Positions 45,891 to 58,274 of a stretch of DNA of 64,000 nucleotides are shown piece after piece; position 1 is the stretch's first letter, and every line of letters begins with the position of its first letter. Source of the stretch: Heloderma charlesbogerti (taxonomy: Eukaryota; Chordata; Lepidosauria; Squamata; Helodermatidae); assembly GCA_026122225.1 (NCBI GenBank), contig JANEZZ010001513.1, positions 2,012,001 to 2,076,000 on the forward strand. Direction: 5' to 3'. The notes below the pieces were generated by a model. It was not told the origin of the DNA, ran no database searches, and saw only the letters and a program-made list of their open reading frames with translations. The translations under genes were made by a program, and so were the position numbers.

Positions 45891-47664
45891 TTAGGCCCAT
45901 TCTTTGTTCCACCAGGTAAAAGCTCTCGGTGCTTTTTAAAATAGGGGCGAAATTAGGCATGCACAACTACTGGCAGAACATTACATCATGTGTAATTGTT
46001 CATATTTATTTTGTAAAAGATTCTATGAAACACAATGTTGAAACTGAGGCAGTGATGTGAGTATCCCAGAAAATTTGAATCTTCCAGTGCAAATTCGGTT
46101 AATTTGCATAAGGCCATTTGCACAAGGCCATTTGCACAGGAAAAAAAATCAGTTTGCATCCAAAAATGTTTTGATGCCCTAGCCTAGAGAGAACTAATTT
46201 AGCATGTTTATTATACTTATATTTAGTAAACAAGAAAGCTACAGAAAAGTATACCCCATGTTAATTTTTCATCCCAATACACAATTATTTGATCTGAAAT
46301 ATCTAAGGAAAAAATTACAGCACATTTAATGTGTTATATTATGTAGAAAAAGTCATTAGAATACTTGTAAAATTTAAAAACAATAGCATGTATTTCCTTT
46401 ACATTTAAGGAAAAAAAACCCAAAAATATTGAAAACTGTTGACACACTAATTAATTTTAGCAAAACAAAGTAATGTGCATGAAATACTGACAACCGTTCA
46501 TCTATGGTTCATTTCAACAGAGTTCAGCTCTCTTCCACTAACGTTGTAGGGGCACTTTCAGTTTCGCTGTCACTATTTATTAGTTCCATTTCACTCTGAG
46601 CCATATGTATTTCAATGACATATCTATTCTCTCACATACTTGCTAGGGATAATCACCTGAAAAACATTAATTACAACTCTGAAACTGCCAAGATCGCCTA
46701 ATATTTTATTTGCAATTAGCATATATTAATTCTTACTAATGAACTTATGAAACAGCAAATTTTCCATGGAAAAACTAAGCACTGGAAAATTAAGCCCCAC
46801 ATCACTAAATTGAGGAAATAATTATTCACAAAAACAATGACACCATTGGCCAATTAACATTCCATAATCACTCAGCTTTTCTACCCAAGTTGTTTATTGA
46901 CTATTAAGCATGAATGGAAGAGGTCCAGGGTATGTCTGAACCTGCTTACTTCTATGCTAAAAAATACTATACTAACAAATACAGTTAATGAAGAGTGGTC
47001 AGAATATATAAAAGCAATGCATTAAATCTAGGTTACAGGCTGTACAGAATCAAATGAGGTGCACTAAAACACTGGAAGATCTTTGGTTTGTGTCTTTGTA
47101 CTTGGCAAAGTTAATAAGCTTTCCAGATGAGAACAGTTATCTACAGAACACATAGATTTAACACTAGTCAACTTCCTTGGCCTGTACCAAAAGAAAACAA
47201 TACAGAACCTTTAAGCAGCACATCAAGATGGCATGAGTATGACTCAACATAGATAATTAATTTTAACATGAAGATCCTAGGACTTGTTTTGAATCCCTTT
47301 AGGCTGCCCCTCCACTCCTAGACTTTACAACTCTTCCACCCTACACAGTTCCTCTATCATTCTATTACTGCTAATCTTATCGATCTTCAAAATCCAGCTA
47401 ATCCAAATGACAGCTGTTTTAAGTCCCCTTTTCTGTCATGTAGATCTGTAGATTGGCCTTTGAAAAATTTCATCTCCACATGTCTCTACATTTTCCCTCT
47501 TTAATTTGCTTTATATAACCATAATTAGGTCTTCTTTTTGCTCATCTTCCCTCCAATTATATCTATTTTCCTATTGGTGCCCCAATATGTTGGATCATCT
47601 CTTCTTCACACTTTACAGCAGTTCTTATCTCTTCTCAATCCTATCCACCTTTTATGTGGATGGG
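45889..47664 (-). other. ASPH: ASPH intron; one candidate cryptic exon
   Basis: AT-rich intron. A 34-codon minus-strand frame at 46524-46630 with a phase-compatible AG is described in the findings; it is not called as an exon. No repeat recognised. Confidence 0.4.
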
Positions 47665-47742
47665 ATTGAGATTGAGATGAGGGTTGGACTCGATGGCCTT
47701 GTAGGCCCCTTCCAACCCTACTATTCTATGATTCTATGATTT
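47665..47742 (+). mobile_element. CR1 3' terminus
   Basis: GGTTGGACTCGATGGCCTTG followed by CCTTCCAACCCTACTATTCT and ATGATTCTATGATT is the typical CR1 3' end with its octamer-like repeat. Confidence 0.9.
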
Positions 47743-49585
47743 TCTTCATTTGTTTTGCTTTTTATTGCACAATACATATGCTTCTCCATTCAAATGCCTT
47801 CGGGGTCCTTTCTTTCATTTTACCTATTGTCTATGGCTCATATCCACACAGAGCTGCTGTAATCCATATATATGGTTTTTATACATTTCTTTTTCAGAGG
47901 TAGATTTGTTCCTCCTATCAGCAAGGTTCTCTTATAAAATGTCTGTTTCATCATAGCTATACATAGCTCTAGATCTTTTGTCCTACATTACTTGCCTTCC
48001 CAGATAATGTAATTCCCCTTTAATGAATGGATAGCACTAATAATCATTTGCCCTAGCGTGTTTGGAGGAGCCAGATCTGATCCCAAATGTCCTACTGCAC
48101 TTTCCAATGTCCTCCTGTACTTGACCAAATGAGTTCTTACCATTCCATGCCCTGGCAATGGAAGCCAATAAGGAATCAAAGCATGTCAGCAAAAGTATGG
48201 AAGTTCATCCTTTCACTATGGTTTTCAGAAATAATGCTGAGTATGAAGACGTGAGCACCTCATATTAAATGGTAGAAACAGACCAGAGGATATGTTCAGT
48301 GGAAATACCTCTTTCTCTTCCCCTCTAGAGTTCACAGCCCAACTAAAGATGGTAACAAAAACAGGTAGCACAGCACAGAACCAGCAACAGAGAAAGGCGT
48401 TCTATTTTCTCCAGCATGTCGATTACAAAAGGGAAGGAAGAGCTGGGAAGGATACAAAGCAGCAATAAGGGACCACATCCTTATTAAGTTATTAATTTCC
48501 TATTGAAGAGCTAGGCAATATTTCTACTAACAGGGTAGATACCAATTCTATGCTCATCCCTGCCTCCTTTTAAAAAAATCACAATCTCCAACTTCTTCCT
48601 GAGGGTGAGAAGCTACATTTGAGTCTTTTTTTGGAAGCCATGCTCCAGCTCCCTTCAGGATGTATCCAGGATGTATCCATGCTCACCAGCAGCAACTACT
48701 AAATCTATCTCACTAGGTATGCCCAAGACAAAGATGGAATGAGGTTCTTGATAAAGCATTAATTAGTGGTAGCTAGTGGGATGCACTTTAGAGCTATAAA
48801 ATGTGGGCAACATTATCTTAAATTATAAGGCTATTAGGACTTCCATTTTTAGAAGGTCAAGTCAAAGATGCAAATCCCAAGCCCTAAGGGATCCTTTATC
48901 TCGACAACACTTTCTTGTGATGTGTTGGTAATAAAAGCAGGAAAGAGTAAGTGTATCAGTAGTCATTCAGTTGCACTTATACAGACAGAGTAACTGACTA
49001 GCATTTCAGATAATGGTCTGCCATCTATACCCCATGTCTTTTTTTCCTACCAGCTTTCCTGTCTTCTGGTACTCACTCAATGATTACTGGGGGGGGGGGA
49101 CTGAGGGGTTCTGGCCTCATTACTTCTTGCAACAGTCCCCTTAGCTACTCCTTTTAGAATCTGGTTAAAATGCGGGGGCAGGGGGAGTCAGTGTGAGATT
49201 TGTGGATTTTGTTTTTGAGTTCCCTAACTTAAGTACGGACACAATTTAACTGTAACAACAGGTTCTAGGAATAGAATGACCTCTCCTTAATTTGATTTAG
49301 AATTTCTAACCAATGGTTCTCAGGGTGCTTTCTATACAAACACCATGAGAAGTGCCCCATATTTTTAAAGTATCTATATTTTTAAATATTTCATACTGTA
49401 GATTAGAACAGGGCTTTAAAATCAGGGTACAAATAATTCTTCTATAGCTATACACTTTACAGTGAGACATAATTTCATCAATACCATAAAGTATTGTAAA
49501 CTGTTTAGATTGCATTACACTTTCCATTTGAATGTTACAACATAATGCAATATTTTAGGATAGGGTTTTGGAAATGTCTACTTGC
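47743..49585 (-). other. ASPH: ASPH intron, no recognised content
   Basis: No exon or named repeat. It contains an 11-base G run near 49089-49099. Confidence 0.45.
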
Positions 49586-49654
49586 CTAGCAAAACCTTGG
49601 CATCTTCCACATCAAAATCTCCATCTCCATCAGCATCATAGATCCCAAGTTTTC
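49586..49654 (-). CDS. ASPH: ASPH acidic-loop exon (YDADGDGDFD)
   Basis: A 69-nt exon, phase 1/1, reading GKLGIYDADGDGDFDVEDAK and then VLLG. It is nearly identical to remembered vertebrate ASPH; the DADGDGDFD stretch is an EF-hand-like calcium-binding loop (Asp at positions 1, 3, 5) just inside the lumen after the membrane segment. The acceptor is CTACTCTAG. The donor reads CTAG|GCAAGT: a GC donor with otherwise perfect consensus. Using the next GT instead would shift the frame and give a stop in the following exon, so GC is preferred. From here transcripts can join 41455, 32419 or 19871. Confidence 0.97.
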   Translation of the reverse strand, partial: ENLGSMMLMEMEILMWKMPRFC

Positions 49655-51059
49655 CTAGAGTAGAAAGATAGAAATGAATTCAGTAATCTGCTTCAAAAGT
49701 AATCTGTTGGATACAGAATGTTGCAAGAAATCATGACATTGTCAACATTTTATAAAAGGTGTCACTCCAAAACACAAATGCAAACCTACTAGTCATTTCA
49801 AGATGTTTTCCCCCTGAATGAACTGATCTTCTTAAAAGCCAGTACATCATTATGCAAACCTGAATCCTCAATACTTGCTGATACTTAAGGAGCTAACCAT
49901 TTGTATCTGAAATATCTATGAAAGACAACTGATACACTGGCTGCAATCCTGCTCCAGTCACATCAACAGGAGTTTTCCTACATACTTCAACAGGAATATG
50001 ATTGCACCTAGCAACAACTATTGCTAATCACTACATGGTGATTGCTTAGTAACACAATCACATACCCTTATTTATTTATTTATTTATTCCCCGCCTTTCC
50101 ACCAAAATAGCACTAAGGCAGCTAACAATCATAAAAACATGGTTTAAATGCCAAACCTTACAATACTACATAAGCAGAAATTCAAGCACAACTTTGATTT
50201 CAGAAGTAATGCAGATGCATGTGATGTGGAAACATTTATTCTCCTATGAAAAGTTGTGAAATGCTATATTTGGGACACTGGCAGAACCAGAGTCCCAATC
50301 ACTCAAGAAGAGTTCAGGCAGAAAGTGAGCTCAGTCAGAGAAATGCATGCCAAGCTGGAAGGACCATTCTAGATTGAAAGGGCTGAAATTTAGGGAAAAT
50401 AGTTCAAGGTGATTTTTCTGTCATGGCTTACTGAATGAGGCAGAAGCAGTCATGCTAAGAAGAAGCTGAAACAGAAAACTGCTAAGCTGGCACTGAAAAT
50501 ACAGTTTTACCCTTACCATTTCAAATAGAAAGAACTATTTTGTTTTGCCCCAAAAACAACTAAAGTCAAGATACTCAAGAGTGACACTGAGAATATAGGC
50601 AACAATTCACTTACTCTTCATAAGTCACACTGAAAGCTATATAAGAAAGAAAGGAGGCTTTGCTATAGTTTGGCATGATGTCTGAATTGACAAGCCATAG
50701 TTATGGCCATTGTTTTGCCTCCAAAAGGTGAACACACCAAGTAAGAAGCACTGAGCCAACATAATATAAAAGCAGACATGCAGCTCTAAACTATGGCTTG
50801 CCTGACTGTTTCTAATTCTAAACTATAGAAACCACATGGTTTGTTATGATGTCCAAACTGCATCAGATAGTGACTGTATATATCATTTTTAAAATAATTT
50901 ATAATGGAACCATTATTATAATTTTCCTTCGAGAAGAAAAATGTTAAAAATGATTTTAGCTTTAACATTTCAGTCATAAACATTATTTTCCATATAATCT
51001 AAAATATATATCTGTAATTCTCTGTAATTTTCATAGAGGATAAGGCTAGCAATGGGTAC
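49655..51059 (-). other. ASPH: ASPH intron, no recognised content
   Basis: Contains a TTTATT tandem at 50065-50090 that may be the 3' end of a small LINE/SINE relic. No exon recognised. Confidence 0.4.
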
Positions 51060-51265
51060 TAGTCATGATGGCTATACATTACCTCTAGTAGCAGAGGCAC
51101 TATGCCTCTATATGCCAGTTGCTGCAGAATATGAGTGGGAGGGTGCTAATGTGCTCATGTTCTGCTTGTGGGCTTCCAATAAATATCAGGCTGGCCACTG
51201 TGGGAACAGAATACTGGACTAAATAAGGCTTTGGTCTAATCCAGCATGGTTGTTCTTATATTATG
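51060..51265 (+). mobile_element. CR1-clade LINE 3' end fragment
   Basis: CAGTTGCTGCAGAATATGAG, GGGCTTCCAATAAATATCAG, GGCCACTGTGGGAACAGAAT and TCCAGCATGGTTGTTCTTAT form the 3' end of the same CR1 family found in reverse at 18393-18535 and 42110-42260. Confidence 0.78.
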
Positions 51266-52042
51266 TTCTGCTTTGAAAAGTTACATAGGGCAGATATTCA
51301 AATTTTGCCAAAAGCCCATCCCTCTTCTTAAAACTATCTTTCTAGATTGGATATTGGAAGCTTCTAACGCTCTTCCCATATAGCCAGATCATCTGACTTC
51401 CACTTTAGCCATATTTATGGTTGCTGCAGGAAAGCCAGGCATCTGCAATTTCTTCCCATATACGCCCATCTCTCATACCTCTAAATCATACAGAAAACGT
51501 GGGCATAAATTCCAAAAAGTTAAGCCATTTCTATCTGCCTGGGGCTCTGACAGTCTCTAGAATCAAGTCAATCAATGCAAAATGCCCAAAAGGAGCTTCA
51601 CATACAGATAAGCAAAGAAAAGCCTGAATGCCAACAGTTACCTATAAAAGCTATCCACCCTCATGAGACTATGGAAAAAGCAGCCTAGCTCACATGCCTT
51701 TCCCAAAGGAAGGAACAACACATAGCTCAAGTGATCCATCTCCTCCCACTGAGCTTATTCCCAGTCTCAACTCCAAAAGAACAGTAGCAGCTTACATATT
51801 TTAAACTATGTAAAGGAAGCAGAAATTGAACAATAAAGCAGAAGGCACAATAATGAAGCCAGCCCTATTCTGTTTCTGAATAAAAAACTAATAGCAGATT
51901 TTTACTCCACCACTGTCGTCAGCTCATAACAAAAATATCTTCTTAAAGTCAGGAAGGAATTAAAAATTATATTCTTTAAAATAATTTTTTTATATTTCAA
52001 GCCCATGAATTGTAAGCATAGTGTATTTCTCTATAATCCTAC

Positions 52043-52087
52043 CTTGGAGTACCTCTGACAAGTTATAACGGAAGTCCTTTGCTTTGG
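52043..52087 (-). CDS. ASPH: ASPH/junctin cassette exon AKAKDFRYNLSEVLQG
   Basis: A 45-nt exon, phase 1/1, giving AKAKDFRYNLSEVLQG between VL and KLGIY. I remember this peptide, apparently unchanged, from mammalian junctin, where it is an optional insertion right after the membrane segment. The acceptor is ATGCATGCAG and the donor CAAG|GTAGGA. It lies about 370 bp downstream of the transmembrane exon. Symmetric phase permits inclusion or skipping; its conservation suggests a role in the juxtamembrane luminal region. Confidence 0.95.
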
Positions 52088-52460
52088 CTGCATGCATGGT
52101 AAAAATATAGAAACCATTATTCACATCATCAGAACCAACAAGATGAGCCATATGATTCTCCCCCCCCACCTTCAACCTGCAACCTAATCTTCTCCCCATT
52201 TTTCTCTGTATTATTGGTTATGAATACACATAATATACCTGTGGTTTCCCCTTAATCTTCAGATTTAGAATCTAATTAACCATGCCTTAATGTATTGCTG
52301 TTATTAGAATTCTAATGTTTGGTAATAAATAATTAATAGCTACCTATTATTGTGATTAAAGTTTTGAAACAGAATTTTAAAACTGTAAAAGCATCATATT
52401 TGGGGACATGACCTTTTAAAATTATTTGATTTTAAGTACTGTGACCATGGGAACTCTTAC

Positions 52461-52610
52461 CTAGTACTTCTTCGTAATCGACAAGTTCAAACCAAACCAC
52501 TGCGACTGATGTCCACACTCCCAGCAGGGCAATTACCATAAACCATGTAAAAAAAGAACTTCCAGAAAGGCCTTCTTTCTTGCCATTCTTGTTTCCTCCA
52601 TGTTTTGCCT
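52461..52610 (-). CDS. ASPH: ASPH transmembrane exon
   Basis: A 150-nt exon, phase 1/1, shared by all isoforms. It codes EAKHGGNKNGKKEGLSGSSF (cytosolic, basic), then the signal-anchor helix SFFTWFMVIALLGVWTSVAV-VWF, then ELVDYEEVLG on the luminal side. It is nearly identical to remembered mammalian ASPH (TKHGGHKNGRKGGLSG, SFFTWFMVIALLGVWTSVAV). The protein is type II, with the N-terminus in the cytosol and the rest in the ER/SR lumen. The acceptor is TATTTTACAG and the donor CTAG|GTAAGA. The 5' junction fits the muscle first exon (TCA G + AG gives Ser-Glu). Confidence 0.98.
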
Positions 52611-53041
52611 CTGTAAAATAAAGAATTTAAATTATTACCGCAAGGTATGGCTGTAGTTAGGAACTTTGCAAATGGTTTATTTTATTACATAAGATTCAGA
52701 ATGAGAAGCTGAATTCATGATGCAATTATTTGCCTCTAGCCTTGCTGCACAGGATCAATTTCAGTTGATGCAGCCTGATAATGTGAAAAAGGTGCTTGCT
52801 GTATTGGGACTGACTATGTGTGACCTCAATCCCTGCTCCTCTTGGCTTGATAAATCTAGCTGATAGGGTATGTTTGGGTGGGTCCAGAGTGTGGTTAATA
52901 GATCTTTGTGTGAGGGAGTGCCTGCTGTCCTTAAGGAGGCAGTAGTGCAACTCCTCTTGAAAACAAAGCCACCCTGGACCCAGGAGTTTGTGACAGCTAC
53001 TGATCAATCGCAAGCATCTATCTCAAGTGGGCTGTGATGGG

Positions 53042-53665
53042 TAGGGATGGGGGAGAATTTCTCCCCGAAACTTCGGGGGGCCGAGTGCCAACGCATTCGG
53101 TCCTCCGAAGGTTGTTCGGGGAAAAATTCTCCGCCCCCCCGCCCCTTGCCCCCCCCCCCCGGGATGGGACTTACCTTTCACGGATGTCCCTCCTGGCGGT
53201 GGGTCCTGGTGGCAGTTCGGCAGGTCTTTGTCAGGGGCGGGGGCGGCAGCCGGTCTTTCGACCGGCTGCCGCCGCCGCCATTACAAGAAAAGTAAAAAAA
53301 AAAAAAAAAACGCCCCTGTGATAGACTATGTAACGATTAACGTAGCCTATCACGGCTAGATCTGCAAAGTCAGCCATGATAGGCTACGTTAATCGTCACG
53401 TAGCCTATCACGGCTGACTTTGCAGATCTAGCCGTGATAGGCTACGTAAATCGTTACGTAGCCTATCACAGGGGCGTTTTTGTTTTTGTTTTCCTTTTGA
53501 AGTTCACGGCCGGGGAGACGGGGCGCTTCTCCCCGGACTGAATTTCGGCCGGGCGAGGCGGGAAGCCCCCCCCCCGGCCTGAACTTCGGGGGGAGCAGCG
53601 AAGCGCCTCCCCCCCCACCACGAAGCAAGCTGCGAGACCAGGTAAGTGAATTTCGTACATCCCTA
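53042..53665. mobile_element. GC-rich hAT MITE with 8-bp target duplication
   Basis: 624 bp, starting TAGGGATGGGGGAG and ending CGTACATCCCTA, flanked by GTGATGGG on both sides (53034-53041 and 53666-53673). The TAGGGATG ends match the MITE at 18978-19381. The outer parts are extremely GC-rich with C and G runs, in sharp contrast to the AT-rich intron. The inside holds a long palindrome (53311-53476), bordered by an A run on the left and T-rich sequence on the right. No transposase. Confidence 0.9.
53311..53476. repeat. 166-bp nested palindrome
   Basis: Two arms of about 80 bp, from CGCCCCTGTGATAGACTATG to its mirror ending CCTATCACAGGGGCG, with only about four mismatches, mostly C/T or G/A. 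Within it the 16-bp motif GTGATAGGCTACGTAA and its complement recur three times as small hairpins (left, centre, right), separated by an arm with GGCTAGATCTGCAAAGTCAG. So the hairpins are nested inside a hairpin. Confidence 0.95.
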
Positions 53666-54925
53666 GTGATGGGGCAATTGCAGACATTCTTGAATAATAC
53701 CGATTATCTAGATACATTCCCATCTGGCTTCAGGCCTGGTTTTGAGACCAAATTGGCTGTACTTCGGTGGTTCCATTCCTTACTGCAAGGCCAATTCCAG
53801 AAAGCGGCATTGGGGGAGTACGTTTTGGTCCCCCAGCAGTTGTGCTATTAAGTGCTGAAAGGCACTATTTTGTCCCTGATGCTGTTTAACATCTATATAA
53901 AGGTTTGGGGAATAGTCACTAGGAGATTTAGAATATGGTGTCATCAGAATGCCGATGACACCCAACTCTTTCTCTATAACATCTGAGTTAGGCATGGCTA
54001 TGCAGGATCTGGATCACGTCCTGGATGCAGTGGTGGGCTGGATGAGGGCCAATAAACTGAGCTTGAATCCCGGCAAGACAGAGGTTTGGTGACCAAGTCG
54101 TTTCAGATTGGGGATATAGGTTAATTGCCTGTTCTGGACAGACTTGCATTCCTCTGAATAAATAGGTGCATAGTCTGGGGGTGCTCCTCGATCTTTGTCT
54201 CTGAAGGCCCAAGCAGCCTCAGAGGCTAGGAATACTTTTATCAGCTTCTACTGGTACAACAGCTATAGCCATTCCTGGACTGGGATATCTTGACTATAGC
54301 CCAGGCATTGATAAGATAACCTCAAGACTGGATTACTGCAATGCATTCTATGTGGAGCTTCCCTTATGGTTGGTTAGGAAGCTGCAGCTGGGACAGAATT
54401 TCTCTGCTAGGCTGTTCAACAGCATGTCACACCTTCATTGAAAGACATGAACTGGTTGCCAACACACTTCTGGGCCAAGTTTAAGGTTTTCTGATTGGTG
54501 TATACAGCCCTAAACAACTTAGGACCAGTTTAGCTCAAGGACTTTCTGACTCCATATACCCCTGCCTGGTTACTGTGCTCCTCAGGAGCATTTTTGGTAG
54601 TTCCGCATGCTCCAGACATCCCCCTCATGGCTACTAAGAACAGAGCTTTTAGTCTCGCAGCTCCGATTCTGTGGAAACCTATCCCTGTTAATTATCGGGA
54701 AGGCGCAAACAGGCTCAGCTTTTAGGCCCATGCTCAAGATGTATGTTTTCACTCAGGCTTTCTCTGAGATGTGATCCAGCTATGTACACTGATCTTATAG
54801 ATTATGTGACTGTGTTTATCTTTTTTTCTGCTGTGTATTTTATTACTGTGTGTTTTATGTTGTATACTACTGTGGTATTTTTTATGTTCAGTGGTATAAA
54901 AATGTGTTGAAATAAATAAATTTCT

Positions 54926-56704
54926 AAAGGTCGTTCACTGATGAAACAGGATGGATTGATTTAAAACAAGGCAATTTAAAAGAGCCAAGAAAAATCATTC
55001 ATTTAAATCATTTATTTAACTCAAGTTTCCCATTGTGTCCCATTAGATCCTATCTTCCATCCTGGAATGTGGCTTTCCTGCCTCTCCATTCCCCCTGCAG
55101 TCTATCCTCCAACATCAGCTCCTTAGGATTGGGGGACTCTCCAGAACAGGATGGCATCGGGGGGGGGGCACAACAGGAATCAGGAATGTTATTAGTACAA
55201 GATGTGCCCTACTGCCTTCCATTCATGCAACAGGGCCATAGGATTTCCTGAACAAGAGAAACTGGTTTTTAAAATGATTAAAACATATTTGTAACTAAAT
55301 AAAACCTTTATATCACCTAGAAGTATAATCCAAAACCTGATTATGCTGCTTACATCACTTTTGACAAGATTACATATGCTTAAAGATTGGGGAGGAAGGG
55401 TAGATTGTCAAATTAATGTATTTGTCTTTAACTCTCTTTGACACATGCAAGGACACTAAGCAAAATCACTTACTTGAAGACAATAGCTCTAAAATTAGGT
55501 ATGCTGGAATGCAGGCAAAATCCCCAGAACATTCCAGAAGCAAAGGCTGATAATTACACAGCAGAACACTGTTTTTCATGGAAGCTAAATGTCCATGCCA
55601 TTTGGTTTACATATATGGCTGATTGTTTTATATATACAATCGCCCTCAGAAGTCAAATATTTTCACCATTTTTTTATAGAAAAGCAGGCCTCAATTCAAT
55701 GTGTTTGATATAATGTGATGGATTCAGTCTTAAGAGATTACAGGTAGACTTTAAACATAGTTGTTTGCATTAAACTCAGATTTCATTTTAAACCAGATTT
55801 TTTTTAAAGCACACCATTTGTAACTTTAAAAAAATCAGTTAAAACTTTAAAAAAATCAGTTACAAATGTAATATGAATTAAAAATCCTGTTCATCAATAT
55901 TATGTGTTTATTACAATCAGTGATAGATCAATCATTTAAATTTGAATGCTGCCAAAATCCAGGGCCAGAATAAGGCAGGTCTGCCTTGGGCAGCTGATTT
56001 TTGGGTGTCATGAAAGAGTAGAAAGTTGTTAGCTATTTATTATTGTATTTTTACCCCCTAGGTAGATGCACCTCTGGGATTTTCTGCCTCCGGTGTCAAA
56101 ATAATTTGGCTAGCCTTGGTACTACATGTCCTGATTTGGGCAGGGCCACAATTTACTGTTCTACTATAGGCAGAAAAATGTCTTGAGGCAGTCCTGCCAA
56201 AGTGAGCATGAAATAGCTCTTGTTTGTTACGATTCACTATTACTGGAAATAGATATTATGATAGTACATTTATTAGGCAACTCAAACATCACAAAATAGT
56301 GTGTGCAAGCTTTCAGGTTCTCCAAAACTCTTCATCAGGCAGATGGTAAACAAAGCAAAAAAAAAAAAGAGCAGCTATTATTGAAGCCATGTAGTATACA
56401 TTTAGTTACAGTCCTAATATTAAAGGTGAGAGGAGGCCGCAGACATTCAAATTAAGTTCTACCAGGTGCTTTGATGGTTTCAGGTTGTACCTAGGACTAC
56501 CCCAAGGACTCCTGGGATGAAGAAACAATGGTTGATGCACCACTTTTAAAAGTATAAAATCCAGCTATTACTTGGAACTGTCCCCATCCTTAGGCAAAAC
56601 ATGCAGTTTCCTTGACAGGTGGAAAATAGAAGGCAGGAGAAACTAGACAGTGTTTATATTAACAAAGCTGGACAGGGAGGTTTATTATATTAACAAAACC
56701 ATGG
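54926..56704 (-). other. ASPH: ASPH intron, no recognised content
   Basis: Intron between the first and transmembrane exons. No exon or named repeat was recognised. Confidence 0.45.
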
Positions 56705-56895
56705 GGAGGGTATCTCAGTAATAGAGCACATGATTTGCACGCAGAAGGTCCCTGATTCAATCCCTGGCATCTCCAGGTAGGGCTAGGAAAGAATCCTGCC
56801 TGAAACTCTAGAAAGGGCTGCTGCCAGTCAGTGTTAACAACACTGGGCTAGATGGACCAACTCAGTATAGAGCAGATACCCATGCTCTATGATAA
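56705..56895 (+). mobile_element. tRNA-derived SINE
   Basis: A-box-like TATCTCAGTAATAGAGCAC and B-box-like GATTCAATCCC, followed by the body GCTGCTGCCAGTCAGTGTTA and GGGCTAGATGGACCAACTCA. It is the same family as 13493-13676 in opposite orientation. Confidence 0.8.
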
Positions 56896-57279
56896 CTTTT
56901 GATCATATACTAGTTAAAATGTCAACAGAAACCAGGTATTATATATATTAAAAAAAAAAAACCTCTTCCTCCTGAAGCTGGACTTTATTCTCTTCATCCC
57001 CTCCGACTTCTAGGTAAAGCTACCTAATTTGGCTTCAGTTGACTATTTAAATGGAATCAGAATTTCTAATTGCCACTGTATCAACAGTTATGCATTTGAA
57101 TACTGAGGCATCAACCATCCACTAACCCAGTTTCCTTATAGTTTGGCTACTTGTGTAGAATTTATTAAATAATCATGTACTATTTATTGCTTCATCCATC
57201 CCAATACTCCCCGATAATGTGGAACTCTGAATCAATTACTGAAAAGAGTCAGTTATGAACCCTGCTTGAGGGATTAAGA

Positions 57280-57360
57280 CCGCAATCCTATGCACACTTA
57301 CATGGAAGTAATCCCCATTAACTCATTGGGGCTTACTTAAGTAAACATGTATAGACCTGC
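57280..57360. repeat. Short palindromic interspersed element
   Basis: GCAATCCTATGCACACTTAC to ACATGTATAGACCTGC, a copy of the 2359-2446 family with inverted ends. Confidence 0.65.
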
Positions 57361-58274
57361 ATTCAAAATACAGGGTGCTGCTTTGGTCCAGAAGAGAAAT
57401 CACTACACACGTAGCACTCATAGTCTTTTAAAAGATTCTAAGAGATACCTAGGGTACATGCATGGAAATGAGTTATGCTTTCTAAATACTGTAGCTAGAT
57501 TGCTTTGGGTCAGAGAACAGTTTTGCTTAGTGATCTGTGTGCAGTAATACCTCAAACCAATAAATTGTTTTTTAAGCCTTGCTAGTTAACGTAGCTCTTA
57601 ATGCAACCATGCAGAGAAATAAGATCAATGAAGATTTCCCCATTAGTTTTAATATCCAAGTACATTTTCCTGTTTGGTATGAGAGAGATGGTCTATTTGA
57701 ATTTTCTTATTTATGAGAAAAAATAACCAGACCAAAATTTACAACATACCAGACAAACAAAATCAAAAGGTGCCATTTCAAGAGCAACCAAAAGCTGGGG
57801 CAATTTGAACGCTTAATGATCAACAAATTAACTGTATTAACTGACAATACAGAATAGAACAAATTTGTCAGGCTCCGCTCATTGTCAAAATCACACAAGT
57901 CTCAGTTTCACAGTTCCAAGTACTTTTCTTTGCCTCACTAACCATTAAGGCCATAATTGCACAGTGTTACATTGCTGATTTTTAATACTAATGTTACACC
58001 CTTAATATTACATTTAATTGAATTTGTAAATACTTTTTATGAATGAAAACACAAGTGATTATTACAGTCAAGTATTTCTAGAAGATAAAAACTAGAAGAA
58101 AGTATTGTCCTCAATGAGGAAATTATTTTCTCTTTTTTATTCCTGGCTATAGTATAAAGGCTACTCCCCGTCTCCCACCTTCTACCTTTATATTTCCATT
58201 GCCCATCTCCCAATGATATGCTGTTCCTTGGAAAATCCATTCAAGGCATTTCTCCCCTTCCAATTAACAGTGAG

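Larger units (their letters stand above)
52790..54925 (+). mobile_element. L2-like LINE relic split by a hAT MITE
   Basis: L2 blocks are readable on both sides of the insertion. Left: NRSLCEGVPAVLKEAVVQLL-like text near 52900. Right: DYLDTFPSGFRPGFETKLAV (53713-53772), a broken YADD region (about 53950), the tail from 54290, and a 3' end with GTATAAAAATGTGTTGAAATAAATAAA (about 54893). Many stops and frameshifts. The insertion at 53042-53665 sits between coding blocks that join smoothly. Confidence 0.82.

Noticed and set aside
53034..53321. GC-rich plus-strand frames of 82-95 codons as a first exon in a CpG island
   Set aside because: The GC-rich block is bounded exactly by 8-bp target duplications and inverted ends, so it is a MITE and not a promoter island.
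53311..53476. CRISPR-like repeat array
   Set aside because: Repeats alternate in orientation, forming palindromes; there are no unique spacers and the context is vertebrate.
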